NCBI RefSeq assembly: GCF_001559775.1
Contig: NZ_LOHX01000101.1
Location: forward strand, 1-64,000
DNA: 64,000 bases
Source: Streptobacillus felis
Lineage (GTDB): Bacteria; Fusobacteriota; Fusobacteriia; Fusobacteriales; Leptotrichiaceae
Direction: 5' to 3'
Both the position numbers and the translations under genes were made by a program. Shown piece after piece: positions 10,231 through 20,495 of the stretch (positions are counted from its first letter, which is position 1; every line of letters begins with the position of its first letter). The notes beneath the pieces were generated by a model that made no database searches, was not told where the DNA came from, and saw nothing but the letters and a program-made list of their open reading frames with translations.

Positions 10231-11163
10231 TTATTTTTTAATTAAAGTTCCTGTTTTTCCTTGTAATGCTATAGCAGCATTTTCAAGTGAAGTTATTAAT
10301 GCGTTTCCATCTGAGTTTTTAACAAAGTCTAAACATGCTTCAACTTTAGGTAACATAGATCCTTTAGCGAAGTGTCCTTCTTCTATGTATCTTAATGCAT
10401 CTTCTATAGTTAATTCTGCAAGTTCTTCTTGATTTGGTTTGTTAAAATTAATACATACTCTATCAACAGCAGTTAATATAACTAACATATCTGCATTTAA
10501 GTCTTGAGCAAGTTTTGCACTTGATTTATCTTTATCTATTACAGCGTCAACACCTTTTAGTCCAGTTTCAGTTTCAATTACTGGAATTCCTCCACCTCCA
10601 ACAGTGATTACGATGTTTCCTGCTTCAACTAGTTGTTTAACAACATTTAATTCTATTATTTTAACTGGTTTTGGTGATGCAACAACTCTTCTATATCCAC
10701 GGCCCGCATCTTCAACAAAAGTAAATCCTTTTTCTTTTGCTATTTCTTCAGCAACTTCTTTAGTATAAAACATACCTATAGGTTTAGTTAGATTTTTGAA
10801 AGCTTCATCTTCTTTATCAACTAAAACTTGTGTTACTATAGTTGCTACTTCTTTATTTATACCTTGATTCTTCAATTCTTCTCTTATCGCTTGTTGTAAA
10901 TGATAACCTATATACCCTTGGCTCATAGCTCCACATTCTGCAAATGGCATATATGGTGTTTTAACATCTCCATTTGCTGCATAATCCATTGCTAAGTTTA
11001 TCATACCAACTTGAGGCCCATTTCCATGACCTATTATTACTTCATAACCCTCTTTAGCCATTGAAACTATTGCTTTTGCTGTTCCTCTTACTAATTCTAA
11101 TTGTTCTTGTGGATTATTACCTAAAGCATTTCCACCTAATGCAATTACTAATCTTTTACTCAT
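10231..11163 (-). CDS. arcC: Carbamate kinase
   Basis: The 310-residue product transfers the phosphate of carbamoyl phosphate to ADP, the ATP-yielding last step of arginine deimination in the cytoplasm. It has the amino-acid kinase fold with the N-terminal ALGGNALG loop, GHGNGPQVG, the ITVGGGGIPV motif and the C-terminal KGSMLPKVEA and GNALITSLE segments. Length is normal for the family. It sits 9 nt after arcB and 22 nt before the transporter gene, in line with one transcript. Confidence 0.95.
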   Translation of the reverse strand: MSKRLVIALGGNALGNNPQEQLELVRGTAKAIVSMAKEGYEVIIGHGNGPQVGMINLAMDYAANGDVKTPYMPFAECGAMSQGYIGYHLQQAIREELKNQGINKEVATIVTQVLVDKEDEAFKNLTKPIGMFYTKEVAEEIAKEKGFTFVEDAGRGYRRVVASPKPVKIIELNVVKQLVEAGNIVITVGGGGIPVIETETGLKGVDAVIDKDKSSAKLAQDLNADMLVILTAVDRVCINFNKPNQEELAELTIEDALRYIEEGHFAKGSMLPKVEACLDFVKNSDGNALITSLENAAIALQGKTGTLIKK

Positions 11164-11172
11164 ATTGCACCT

Positions 11173-12165
11173 CTATTTTAATGTAGCAAACATAACTGCT
11201 TTAATAGTATGCATTCTGTTTTCTGCTTCATCAAATACTTTAGATTGTCTACTTTCAAATACTTCATCTGTAACTTCCATTTCAGGTAATCCAAATTTTT
11301 CATAAATTTCTTTACCTATAGTAGTTTTTAAATCATGGAATGAAGGTAAGCAGTGTAAGAATATAGCTTCATCTTTAGCATATCCCATAGCTGTTTTATT
11401 AACTTGATATTTACTTAATAAGTTAATTCTTTCTTCCCATACTGAATCTGGTTCTCCCATTGATACCCAAATATCTGTATAAATTACATCAGCATTAGTA
11501 CATCCTTCTTCAACTGATTCAGTAAATCTTAAAGTAGCTCCGTTTTGTTTTGCTATTTCTTCACATTTAGCTATTAATTCAGCTTCAGGTTTTAATTCTT
11601 TTGGTCCACATGCTGTAAAGTTTAACCCTAACATTGCACAAGCAACCATTAATGAGTTTGCAACATTATTTCTAGCATCTCCCATGAAAGTAAAGTTTAA
11701 TCCTTTTAAGTAACCAAAATGTTCTTCTATAGTTAACATATCTGCTAACATTTGTGTTGGATGGAACATATCAGTTAAACCATTCCATACAGGTACACCT
11801 GCATAGTGAGCTAAATCTTCAACTATTTGTTGAGAAAATCCTCTATACTCAATACCATCATACATTCTTCCTAATACTCTTGCTGTATCAGCTATACTTT
11901 CTTTTTTACCCATTTGAGAAGAACCTGGATCAAGGTAAGTAACACCCATTCCTAAATCCATTCCTGCTACTTCAAATGCACATCTAGTTCTTGTAGAAGT
12001 TTTTTCAAATAATAATACTATATTTTTCCCTTCTAAATATCTATGTGGTGTATGAGTTAATTTTAATTCTTTGAATTTTTTTGATAAATCAATTAAATAT
12101 CTAATTTCTTCTGTACTGAAGTCTAATAATTTTAAAAAGTGTTTCCCTTGTAAATTTTTTGGCAT
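11173..12165 (-). CDS. arcB: Ornithine carbamoyltransferase, catabolic
   Basis: The enzyme converts citrulline and phosphate to ornithine and carbamoyl phosphate. The ATG at 12165 ([17 protein letters not shown]) has AAAGGAAG before it; an upstream in-frame ATG at 12222 overlaps arcA and would add a non-conserved, basic leader. The 330-residue product contains the carbamoyl-phosphate motif [11 protein letters not shown], the [11 protein letters not shown] box and the ornithine-side HCLPSFHD motif. It lies between arcA and arcC, which supports the catabolic form over the biosynthetic one. No arginine biosynthesis gene is nearby. Confidence 0.95.
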   Translation of the reverse strand: MPKNLQGKHFLKLLDFSTEEIRYLIDLSKKFKELKLTHTPHRYLEGKNIVLLFEKTSTRTRCAFEVAGMDLGMGVTYLDPGSSQMGKKESIADTARVLGRMYDGIEYRGFSQQIVEDLAHYAGVPVWNGLTDMFHPTQMLADMLTIEEHFGYLKGLNFTFMGDARNNVANSLMVACAMLGLNFTACGPKELKPEAELIAKCEEIAKQNGATLRFTESVEEGCTNADVIYTDIWVSMGEPDSVWEERINLLSKYQVNKTAMGYAKDEAIFLHCLPSFHDLKTTIGKEIYEKFGLPEMEVTDEVFESRQSKVFDEAENRMHTIKAVMFATLK

Positions 12166-12211
12166 TATATTTCTTCCTTTCATTTCTAAAAAAGTTATTA
12201 ATTTATTTTTT

Positions 12212-13429
12212 TTATTTTTCATCCCTTACTAAAGGCATAGACATACATCTTGGTCCTCCACGTCCTCTTGATAATTCGGCACTTGGCATTTCAATAACAT
12301 TTATTCCATGTTCTCTAAGTAATGCATTAGTAACATCATTTCTTTCATAAACTATTACTTTACCTGGAGCTATACATAAAGTATTTGAACCATCATTCCA
12401 TTGTTCTCTTTCTGCAGCTATTCTATCTCCACCACCACAAGGTATTAATGTAACTTTAACACCCATATATTGTTCTAATATTTCTTCAAGTTTACCTTCT
12501 TTTGGTGTTACTTTTACTTCATTACCATCTCTAGTTAATTCAAATACTTGTAATGGTCCTAAAATTTCAGGATGTACACTAAATTTGTCATGGTCTATTT
12601 GTGTGAATACTGTATCTAAATGCATCCATGCTCTTTTTTCAGCTATTCTAAATGCTAATATTGCTTCTATATTTGAATTTGCTTCATCAAATAATAAAGT
12701 TTTTGCCGCTAAATCTATAGCTGCTGCTTCAGTTCTTTGAGAGATTCCTATTGCTAATACTTTATCATTAATGTTTAATACGTCTCCACCTTCTATATGG
12801 AAAGGATTAGTTCTATCATAGAAGAAAGTAACTTGTCCTTTATATTCTGGATGATAATGGAATATATAATATGCATAAATAGTTTCTCTATTTCTTGTTA
12901 CAGAGTACATTCTATTTAGTATTACACCATTTTGAGTTGATGCAAATGGATCTCTTGTAAAGTATAAGTTAGGCATAGGATCTAAAATTAATTCTGTTGG
13001 ATCTTCTAAATAACTTACTAAATCTTTTCTAGGAAGTTTTAATTCAGACATATTAACACCTTCCATAGTTTTAAGAACCATTTCTTTAGTATCTGTATAA
13101 CTTAAGAAGAAATTTAATAAAGCTTCTTTGTATACTTCAAGTTGTACTCCACCTTCTTCAATAAATTGTTTCAAGAATTGAACTTTTAATTCATGAGAAG
13201 TTTCTAAAGTTTCAGCAACTAAATCTTCTAAGTAAACTACTTCAACTCCATTTTCTCTTAAAATTTCAGCAAATCTATCATGTTCTGCTTGAGCTACTTT
13301 TAAGAAAGGTACATCATCAAATAGTAATCTTTCTAAAGTATCTGGTGTTAAATTCAATAATTCTCTACCAGGTCTGTGTAGCAATACTTTTTTTAAAGTG
13401 TTAATCTCACTTCTTACATTAATAACCAT
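12212..13429 (-). CDS. arcA: Arginine deiminase
   Basis: The 405-residue enzyme hydrolyses arginine to citrulline and ammonia, the first step of the pathway. It has the FTRDPFAS segment, the HIEGGDVL motif with an active-site Glu/Asp pair, [10 protein letters not shown] with the catalytic His, and the C-terminal [15 protein letters not shown] with the nucleophilic Cys. Length is typical. It heads the arc operon; GGAGG lies 7 nt before the ATG. The promoter region (13430-13550) is very AT-rich with a possible TATACT -10 near 13465; no operator could be assigned with confidence. The adjacent IS91 remnant begins about 120 nt upstream. Confidence 0.96.
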   Translation of the reverse strand: MVINVRSEINTLKKVLLHRPGRELLNLTPDTLERLLFDDVPFLKVAQAEHDRFAEILRENGVEVVYLEDLVAETLETSHELKVQFLKQFIEEGGVQLEVYKEALLNFFLSYTDTKEMVLKTMEGVNMSELKLPRKDLVSYLEDPTELILDPMPNLYFTRDPFASTQNGVILNRMYSVTRNRETIYAYYIFHYHPEYKGQVTFFYDRTNPFHIEGGDVLNINDKVLAIGISQRTEAAAIDLAAKTLLFDEANSNIEAILAFRIAEKRAWMHLDTVFTQIDHDKFSVHPEILGPLQVFELTRDGNEVKVTPKEGKLEEILEQYMGVKVTLIPCGGGDRIAAEREQWNDGSNTLCIAPGKVIVYERNDVTNALLREHGINVIEMPSAELSRGRGGPRCMSMPLVRDEK

Positions 13430-13549
13430 ACATTTTCCTCCTGTATATTTTATTTTACAATAAAGTATACCTCTATTTTTAAAATATATATGGAATTTTT
13501 TTTATATTTTTTTTGTAAAATATGTTCAAAATTTATTCTATATAAAAAA

Positions 13550-14835
13550 AGGTGATTCTGGGTTTTAAAAAAATCCTTGAATCACCTCTTTCTTTTCTGT
13601 ATAATTTAGTTACCACACAAAACTATCAGAAAGGATTGATAAACATGTTTTCTAAAATCAAATTTATCTTCACTAACTCTATCAAGAAATTTTTCTCTAA
13701 TAAACATATTGAGCATATCAAAAACTCAATTAATAAATTTCTTGCTTGTGGTGATTTAAACAAAGGTTTTGTTACATATAGATGTCCTAATTGTGATTTT
13801 AAACATAAAATGAAACTTACTTGTAAGTCCAGATTATATAATTCTTGTGGTTACAACTATTCTATTAAATGGACTAATTCTATTACTAATCATGTTATTA
13901 ATATACCCTCATAGACATGTTCTTTTTACTGTACCTGAAGAATTTAGAAGATTTATAGCTTGATTTATAGCTTATGATAGACTTATTCTTTCTAAAATGT
14001 CTTCTGCTTTTAACTAAATATTTAAATATCAATTTCATAATATTCATGATAAAAATAAAATAAAATCATATATCCCTACTAACTATTTTACTAACTCAGA
14101 TATAATTTACTACGGCCTAATTACTGTTATTCATACTTTCGGTAGAAATCTTAAATTTAATCCTCATATTCATGCTATTGTTTCTCTTAGTGGTTTCAAT
14201 AAATATTTCGAATATAAAAAACTTAATTACTTTCATGTTAATTCTATTGCTAATCAATGGAAATTTCTTCTTTGTAATTTAATTAAAAATGGTAACTACC
14301 CTAAAAATATTATTAAACAAAAAGCTATTAATATTGTTAATTTCATGTATAAAAAAAGATGTTAGATTCTCCTTTAATGTTGGTGATAATGATGTTAATA
14401 ATCCTAAAGGTATTATTAAGTATCTTGGTATATATCTTGCTAGAGTTCCTATTGCTGATTATAAAATTACTGATATTGATTTAGATAATAATAAAGTTAC
14501 TTTTATGTTCAATGATTTAGCTAACGATAAAAATATTACTTTTCATACATTAGATATTAATGAATTTGTTGCTAAATTACTTTTTCATCTACCATATAAA
14601 CATTATTAATATATTTGGTTTTTATGCTAGAAGAAAATCAAATAAAATTAAATTAGCTTTAGCATTATTTAAAACTAAATTTACTAAAGTTACTTCTTTA
14701 TTTAGAAAAAATTTTAAAAGTATTTGGGAGTTTGATCCTTTTATGTGTCCTAATTGTGATGTTAAACTTAAAATTCATGAGATTTTTGTTTCAAGTCCTT
14801 TTGGCCGACCATATCATAAAATATATAGTTAATAT
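13550..14835 (+). mobile_element. Degenerate IS91-family element
   Basis: The unit starts at a hairpin (AGGTGATTC and GAATCACCT, 13550-13588) and contains a broken IS91-type transposase gene. The limits are approximate, because IS91 elements lack terminal inverted repeats and make no target duplication. A hairpin CCTATT/AATAGG at 14838-14853 followed by TTTTT lies just past the gene and may be its terminator. Confidence 0.6.
13645..14832 (+). pseudogene. IS91-family (Y2) transposase, broken
   Basis: AAAGGA lies before the ATG at 13645. The N-terminal zinc-binding region (CGDLNKGF, YRCPNCDFKHKMKLTCKSR) is followed by HVLFTVPEEFRRF, then IHTFGRNLKFNPHIHAIVS with the conserved HxH-type metal site, and later IFGFYARR and FMCPNCDVKLK. 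These are spread over several frames with in-frame stops (for example after NIPS at 13912 and in FIA*FIAYD), so no intact enzyme can be made. Relics of the same transposase family are common in fusobacteria. Confidence 0.8.
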
Positions 14836-14987
14836 AGCCTATTATTTAATAGGTATTTTTCTGTTACTAAAAAATATTATTTTTTCATTTCTTCTTTTGA
14901 TTTTTCTATAGAATTTAAAATTATATACGATTCTATACAGTTTATTAAGTTTCTAATTTCCTATAGAAGAACAAAAAAATGTACCTC

Positions 14988-15028
14988 AAAGTTTAAATAT
15001 TTTATGTTTAAACTTTTATTGGTACATT
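14988..15028 (-). terminator. Terminator of the trimeric autotransporter gene
   Basis: AATGTACC (14988-14995) pairs with GGTACATT (15021-15028), and inner arms AAGTTTAAA and TTTAAACTT extend the stem. Read on the minus strand it lies just past the stop at 15035 and is followed by TTTTTTT. The outer arms are shared with 6241-6290 and 1-47. Confidence 0.8.
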
Positions 15029-15034
15029 TATAAA

Positions 15035-18000
15035 CTATTTCTTAATAAATTCTTTCATTAATCTCTCTAGTTCAGATACTCTATCTTCAAGAGATTTATT
15101 TTTTTCTTTTAATTCTTTAACTTCATTATCCAATTCATAAACTTTTTCATCAAGTAAATTTATATTTCCATTTCTTTGTAATGTTAACATATCTTTTCTT
15201 CTTGATTCTAATTTGTCAAATTGATATCCAAGTCCTGCTCCAAGTGCAACATGTCCTTTAGTATTTAATGATCCACTTGCCTTATATACTAAGTTTCCTG
15301 TTTCATTTAATCCTGATAATCCTAATGCAAATGCATGTTCTCCGTTATAGTATCCATATGCTCCTGCAATATTATGTCTATGTCCTGCTATGTTACTTAC
15401 TTGTGGTAAGTTTGCCATTGCTACTGCACTTGCTACTCCTGAATTTGCTGCAACTCCTTTTCCAAGTTCATCTTTTACTTTATCTGATAAATCTATTGTA
15501 ATGTCTGTTCCTTCAGCTGTAGTCTTCACTAACTCAGAACCCTTAATATTAAATTGTATTCCTCCATCTTTATTTAAGCTTTGTTCATCTGTTTCTCCAG
15601 TATCTCCACCTAATTTGATGGTATTATTCCCTAAATTACTTACATTAGTATTTATACTATCATGTAAAGATTTTAATTGATCTTCTGTTGCTGCTTGTCC
15701 ACTAGTTATATTAGTTGGATTAAATGTCTTATTACTTAATCCCCCTATTGTTCCTGTTGTTCCATCTACTGTAACTGCTTTATCTCCACTACCTAGTGTT
15801 ACTTTATCTGCAAGTTTAATATCATAAATTGTATTACCATCTTTTCCTTCTTTAGATGTTAATGTTACATTTCCTGTAGTAGAATTTGCCTCTTCTCCTT
15901 CGTTTGCTGTTATCTTAGTTGAAAGTTTCTTAACATCTCCTATATTTGCAGCATTTGTTTCTACATTTCCTCCTGATGCAACATTAGTTATTTGATTTCC
16001 TCCATTATCTAATCCTGTATTTGATAATGTTACTGGATTTTTTCCTGCCTCTGATGGTGTTAATGTTATACCTGTAGGATTAATTACTGTAGTATTTCCA
16101 TCAGCATCTTTAAACTCTGCACTTGTTAAATCTTTTAACTCTTTTGATAACTTAACTTCTAACTTACCATCTTTTGCATTTACCCCTATGTTGTTGTCTG
16201 ATAATTTATCCTTATCTGCTCCTCCAACTATTTCTAATTTCTCATTTAATGCTTTCTTAATGATATTGTCTTCACTATCTCCATTATCTCCTGCAAATTT
16301 TAATCCGTCATTTAGTGTCGCTACTTCTTCTTTTACTGGTGCTCCATCTTTATCTAATATTGGATTCCCTTCTGAATCTTTTGGTTCATATACTATTCTT
16401 GTCTTACCATTTGGATTTAAACCATCTAATCCATCTTTCCCATTTGATACTTGTATATCTGCTGATTTTCCATCTGCACCTTTTAATCCTATTGTTCCTA
16501 CTCCATCTTTTCCTGATAGTGATACTGCATCTTTTCCATCTTTTCCAGAAATACCTAGCTTACCATCTAAACCATCTTGTCCATCTGGCCCTTTTATTGT
16601 TACTCCATCTTTTCCTGTTTCTCCCTTTAACTCTATACTATTTATTCCTGTTATATCTTTTGATAATGAATATGTAAAGTTTTTACCATCTTGTTTTATA
16701 TCTAAATTATCCCCAGCTTTTAATGTTACTGTTTCGTCTTTAGATACCTTACTTACTGATACTGTCCCTGATGTAGTTCCACTTCCTTCTTTTCCTGATG
16801 TTACATTAAATCCATAATTACTTATGTTAGTATTTATACTATCATGTAAAGATTTTAATTGATCTTCTGTTGCTGCTTGTCCACTAGTTATATTAGTTGG
16901 ATTAAATGTCTTATTACTTAATCCCCCTATTGTTCCTGTTGTTCCATCTACTGTAACTGCTTTATCTCCACTACCTAGTGTTACTTTATCTGCAAGTTTA
17001 ATATCATAAATTGTATTACCATCTTTTCCTTCTTTAGATGTTAATGTTACATTTCCTGTAGTAGAATTTGCCTCTTCTCCTTCGTTTGCTGTTATTTCAA
17101 ATTTAGTTGCTTTTATTGCATCATGTATGTTATCTTTACCAGTATCTCCAATATTAGTCATTGTAATTTCACCAGCATTATCTCCACTTGGTGTTATAGT
17201 TGCATTTCCACCTAAAATTGTCTTAGTAGCAGTTGTTAAATTACCTAAAGCATTGTTAGTTGCATAAAGTTGTGATCCATTTATTGCATCTGTACTAGTT
17301 TTACTAATTTGACCTGCTGCTACATTTTGTAATTGTCTAGTAATTCCTTCATTTTTATTACCTATAGAAACAATTGAATGTGGATTATTTCCTGCAAAAC
17401 CATTGTATGTTAGTGGTCCTACTATTGCTTCATTTGTTGCTACTGCAGCATCTGTAGAAGAATATGATCCTAAAGAAACTGATGAGTCTATTGTTGCAAC
17501 AGATGAGTTACCTAATGCTGTTGAATTATTTCCAATTGAATTTGCTCCACTTCCTAGTGCTGTTGATTCATCTCCTGTTGAATTAGCTGTTGCTCCTAAT
17601 GCAATAGAACTTAATCCTTCAGAACGAGCATTAGCTCCAAGTGATACCGAAGCTATACCTCCAGAAAATGATTTTTCTCCAATAGCAATTGCTCTAAGAG
17701 CATCTTCACTTGTATTTGCATAATATCCAGCAGTAATTGAATTATTTCCTAATGCTCCTGCTTTAGAATCTATAGTACCATTATTAGTTACTGGATTGCC
17801 AACAGCCTGATTTGGATCATTATTATTTGTATGAAAATAAGTTAATGTAGTATTACTTAATTTTTTTATAACTTCATTTAACTGTGAACCATTAATAGCA
17901 TCTGTTGAAGTTTCGCTAACTTCACCTGCCGCAACATTTTTCAGTTGTCTTTCATACCCAATTTTTCCAAAAGAAACTATATCACCTGAAACAATTTTTT

Positions 18001-19006
18001 CTCCTCCAGCCCAATTATATGTAACTCCATTGTATTCATAAGTTTCCTGTTTTCTCCCAGGTCTATCTGTAGAAGAACCTGGTCCAATAGCAACTGAATT
18101 GTCTAGATTGGCTGTGGCCCCTGATCCAATTGCCATTGTATTTATTTTTTCAGCTCTTGCTCTTAATCCTATTGCAATACCTAAATCTTCTGCTTGTGCT
18201 TGAGTTCCTATAGATATTGCCATTGTATTTGCAGTTGTTGGTGTGTATCCAGTAAATTTATATCCTGGAGTTAATTCAATTCCTGTAAAATTCTTAAAAG
18301 CATCCTTTAAAGTAGCCCCCTCAACTACATTCCCATCTACGTCTGTATAAGTAACTGTTTTTTCTATTGCTTTATTAATATCATCTCCACCTATTGCAAT
18401 TGATGTATCACCATATGCAACAGTATTTCCACCAAGGGCAATACTTTGGTCCCCTTTAGCCCATGCACCATATATGTTTTTTTTCTTTACAGCTTCCCAA
18501 GATTCATTTAATAAATTTCTTGGACGAGGATTATCTCCAGCACCTATAGCTATTGATTGATTTATAGATTTTACACCATCACCAACTGTTGTAAAATTAC
18601 CTATAGCTATATTACTTCTCTGGTAATTCTCTCCTGGTTTACCATAGATATCCCCACCAAGAGATAAACTATGTGAAACATCATATACCTTAGCTGTATT
18701 TCCTATTATAGTATTATACTGCCTTGCTGTTGTAGAACCTGCTGATTCATAATATCCACCTATAATCAAAGATTTATTCAATTTTGTTTTTCCAGTAGGT
18801 ATATTATACCCTGCATCAATTAATATAGTTTCCGTAGGTTTATTTGCAGGATCTGTATTATATTCTTTTTGAGTACCACCCTCAAAAGCAGAATATGATA
18901 TTGTACCACCTAAAGCTAATAATCCTGTTATTAGAAATACTATTATTGTTTTAGAATCTATACTTACTTTTCTTTTAAGCCATCTCTTTAATTCATTTAT
19001 TTTCAT
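15035..19006 (-). CDS. YadA-like trimeric autotransporter adhesin with collagen-like segment
   Basis: The 1323-residue surface adhesin has a basic leader (NELKRWLKRKVS), a signal segment (IIVFLITGLLALGG), YadA head repeats of the AIG/ALG type, several INGSQL neck/stalk motifs, a collagen-like Gly-X-Y run near 795-868 (GKDGKDA, GLDGK), two identical copies of a 90-residue stalk block (about 637-726 and 1031-1120), and the YadA membrane anchor near 1189-1269. After the barrel (LGAGLGYQF) some 55 residues of coiled coil follow, where classical YadA proteins end, so a periplasmic tail is likely. The ATG used lies 46 nt from the nearest strong Shine-Dalgarno (19053-19057), which is better spaced for a 6-codon leader ORF at 19046-19026. 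Transcription starts from a promoter with a G7 spacer tract. Confidence 0.9.
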   Translation of the reverse strand: MKINELKRWLKRKVSIDSKTIIVFLITGLLALGGTISYSAFEGGTQKEYNTDPANKPTETILIDAGYNIPTGKTKLNKSLIIGGYYESAGSTTARQYNTIIGNTAKVYDVSHSLSLGGDIYGKPGENYQRSNIAIGNFTTVGDGVKSINQSIAIGAGDNPRPRNLLNESWEAVKKKNIYGAWAKGDQSIALGGNTVAYGDTSIAIGGDDINKAIEKTVTYTDVDGNVVEGATLKDAFKNFTGIELTPGYKFTGYTPTTANTMAISIGTQAQAEDLGIAIGLRARAEKINTMAIGSGATANLDNSVAIGPGSSTDRPGRKQETYEYNGVTYNWAGGEKIVSGDIVSFGKIGYERQLKNVAAGEVSETSTDAINGSQLNEVIKKLSNTTLTYFHTNNNDPNQAVGNPVTNNGTIDSKAGALGNNSITAGYYANTSEDALRAIAIGEKSFSGGIASVSLGANARSEGLSSIALGATANSTGDESTALGSGANSIGNNSTALGNSSVATIDSSVSLGSYSSTDAAVATNEAIVGPLTYNGFAGNNPHSIVSIGNKNEGITRQLQNVAAGQISKTSTDAINGSQLYATNNALGNLTTATKTILGGNATITPSGDNAGEITMTNIGDTGKDNIHDAIKATKFEITANEGEEANSTTGNVTLTSKEGKDGNTIYDIKLADKVTLGSGDKAVTVDGTTGTIGGLSNKTFNPTNITSGQAATEDQLKSLHDSINTNISNYGFNVTSGKEGSGTTSGTVSVSKVSKDETVTLKAGDNLDIKQDGKNFTYSLSKDITGINSIELKGETGKDGVTIKGPDGQDGLDGKLGISGKDGKDAVSLSGKDGVGTIGLKGADGKSADIQVSNGKDGLDGLNPNGKTRIVYEPKDSEGNPILDKDGAPVKEEVATLNDGLKFAGDNGDSEDNIIKKALNEKLEIVGGADKDKLSDNNIGVNAKDGKLEVKLSKELKDLTSAEFKDADGNTTVINPTGITLTPSEAGKNPVTLSNTGLDNGGNQITNVASGGNVETNAANIGDVKKLSTKITANEGEEANSTTGNVTLTSKEGKDGNTIYDIKLADKVTLGSGDKAVTVDGTTGTIGGLSNKTFNPTNITSGQAATEDQLKSLHDSINTNVSNLGNNTIKLGGDTGETDEQSLNKDGGIQFNIKGSELVKTTAEGTDITIDLSDKVKDELGKGVAANSGVASAVAMANLPQVSNIAGHRHNIAGAYGYYNGEHAFALGLSGLNETGNLVYKASGSLNTKGHVALGAGLGYQFDKLESRRKDMLTLQRNGNINLLDEKVYELDNEVKELKEKNKSLEDRVSELERLMKEFIKK
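15199..15439 (-). repeat. Anchor-coding segment identical to 21743-21983
   Basis: By eye, all 241 bases match the second autotransporter gene, including silent positions. Identity stops at single mismatches on both sides. It codes for the YadA membrane anchor. Confidence 0.85.
15645..15913 (-). repeat. 269-bp perfect direct repeat, copy 1
   Basis: This matches 16827-17095 base for base by eye, offset 1182 bp (394 codons exactly), so exchange between copies keeps the reading frame. It codes for a stalk block containing SGQAATEDQLKSLHDSINTN. Confidence 0.9.
16827..17095 (-). repeat. 269-bp perfect direct repeat, copy 2
   Basis: Partner of 15645-15913 within the same gene. The block between the copies includes the collagen-like segment, which would be lost if the repeats recombined. 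Confidence 0.9.
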
Positions 19007-19084
19007 AAAATTTTGTATGATATTTTTATTTATTAAAATCTACCATACATTTCCTCCTTTTCATAATATATTTACCTTAGTAGT

Positions 19085-19111
19085 ATTATACACCCCCCCG
19101 GATTTTGTCAA
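19085..19111 (-). promoter_or_regulatory. Autotransporter promoter with G7 tract in the spacer
   Basis: On the minus strand TTGACA (19111-19106) and TATAAT (19090-19085) are both perfect consensus boxes, but only 15 nt apart. The spacer contains seven G (19099-19093). Slippage in the run would change the box spacing, so the promoter is predicted to be phase variable; two added G would reach the optimal 17. The same design occurs at 24210-24237. Confidence 0.8.
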
Positions 19112-19153
19112 ATTTAAAAAAAACTAAAAGTTAATGATAAATAGAAATTACAA

Positions 19154-20172
19154 ATGGTAAAAAAGTCAATGTTTAGAATGAAATGCACAAAATGTCAAGC
19201 AAAAATGAAAATGCAGTTAAAAATTAATGATAAAATTAATATTTAAGTATATTTAAGAGAAGTTAAATCAATAAAATATGTTTCAAAATTAATAGGAGTT
19301 TCCTTTCACACAATACTAAGAGAAATTAAAAATAGAAGGGTCCTAAAATTAAACTCTATATTACCATATGGACATATTTCAACAATTGATGAACATAATT
19401 GTGACATATTAAAAAACAACCCGTAGTTTGTAATAAGTGTCCTAGATTTCATAAGAATAATTTTAACTATGATTTTGTTGTTTATGATTCTATTAAGGCA
19501 AATGAAATGTATTTATAAAGGAATAACAAAAAAAGTAAACCAAAAAGAGATAAATTTCTTAAATTAGTTGAAAAATATATAAGTAAAGGTCAACCAATAT
19601 CTCATATATTAGTAAATTTATACAAAAAATATGGCGAAACTATTTATGATTGGTCTAGATAATAAAAGTAAAATAATATAGTAATTTTTTAGAATATGTT
19701 AAAAAAAATCCAAATGAAACAATAACATACATAGATTTAGTAGAAGGTTGTAAATGTCCTAATTATTCATCTTTTTTACTAACTATGGTAATAACTTCAA
19801 AACAATTTTTATTTGTTTTTAAAATAGAAAATAGGAAAGCACAAAGTGTTATAAAAATTTTATATAAAATGTTTAGAAAGTTATTTGATATAATGTTATA
19901 TGATTAGTGGAATGAGTTTTTAAAATTTAAAGAAATAACAAAAAGTATGTATAATTTATATTCACAAAGCTGCAAAATACTTTACTGTGATACAGCAAGT
20001 CCAAAACAAAAACCAAATATAGAAAATATACAAAGAATATTTAGAAGATATGTAACAAAGGGGAGAAATGTTTTTATCATCTTATCCAGCAAGAATACTA
20101 AAAGCATTAAATATATAGGAAATAAACGCAAATGATATTATTTCAAGTACGTATAATAAAAATAACAAATAA
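19154..20172 (+). pseudogene. IS30-family transposase, decayed
   Basis: Pieces of one transposase can be read across frames and stops: a Cys-rich start (MKCTKCQAK), a helix-turn-helix (IGVSFHTILREIKNRR), NKCPRFHKNNF, KGQPISHILVNLYKKY, then the C-terminal catalytic region KQKPNIENIQRIFRRYVTKG and FLSSYPARILKALNI. The second half of that list resembles the IS30-family end common in Firmicutes and fusobacteria. A related tail occurs at 62756-62868. There are many stops and shifts, so it is inactive. Element ends were not resolved. Confidence 0.65.
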
Positions 20173-20495
20173 TCAAGATAATTTGAGAATATTGAAATAA
20201 GTCTGTAAATTCTTCAAATTTGCTTTTATTTCAAGATTCTTATGATATTTGATATTTAATTTATAAACGACTCAAGATATTATATCTGTTTTTTAAAGCA
20301 CGACAATATAGAGGGTGTGATTTTAAGACATATACCCATAAACTGAGAACATTTTTTTAAAAATTCATTTTATAGATTTAAGGAACTATTCCTAATAAAA
20401 TTGGTAATAGTTCCTTTTAAATTTAGATTTTTCATGAGTTTATAAGTTGATTAATATCTTAACTATCTTTCAATATTAATTTATTTGGAAATATT
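20173..20495. other. Gene-free spacer with one hairpin
   Basis: No gene is seen. AAGGAACTATT (20380-20390) pairs with AATAGTTCCTT (20406-20416); with TTAAA after it on the plus strand it could end transcripts from the IS30 relic or from the fic gene on the other strand. The text near 20196 (TTGAAATAAGTCTGTAAATT) resembles 61062-61083, possibly worn IS ends. Confidence 0.4.

Noticed and set aside
13550-13588. Hairpin upstream of arcA as an arginine-operon regulatory element
   Set aside because: It lies at the start of the IS91 relic and on the far side of the arc promoter, so an IS-end origin is more likely.
15645-17095. Direct repeats as a CRISPR-like or integron array
   Set aside because: Only two copies, long, coding, and without spacers of regular size.
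15268-17723. Several long plus-strand ORFs opposite the autotransporter gene
   Set aside because: They are antisense shadows of the low-complexity Gly/Asn/Thr-rich repeats; compositions are biased (Leu- or Ser/Pro-rich) and there are no ribosome sites.
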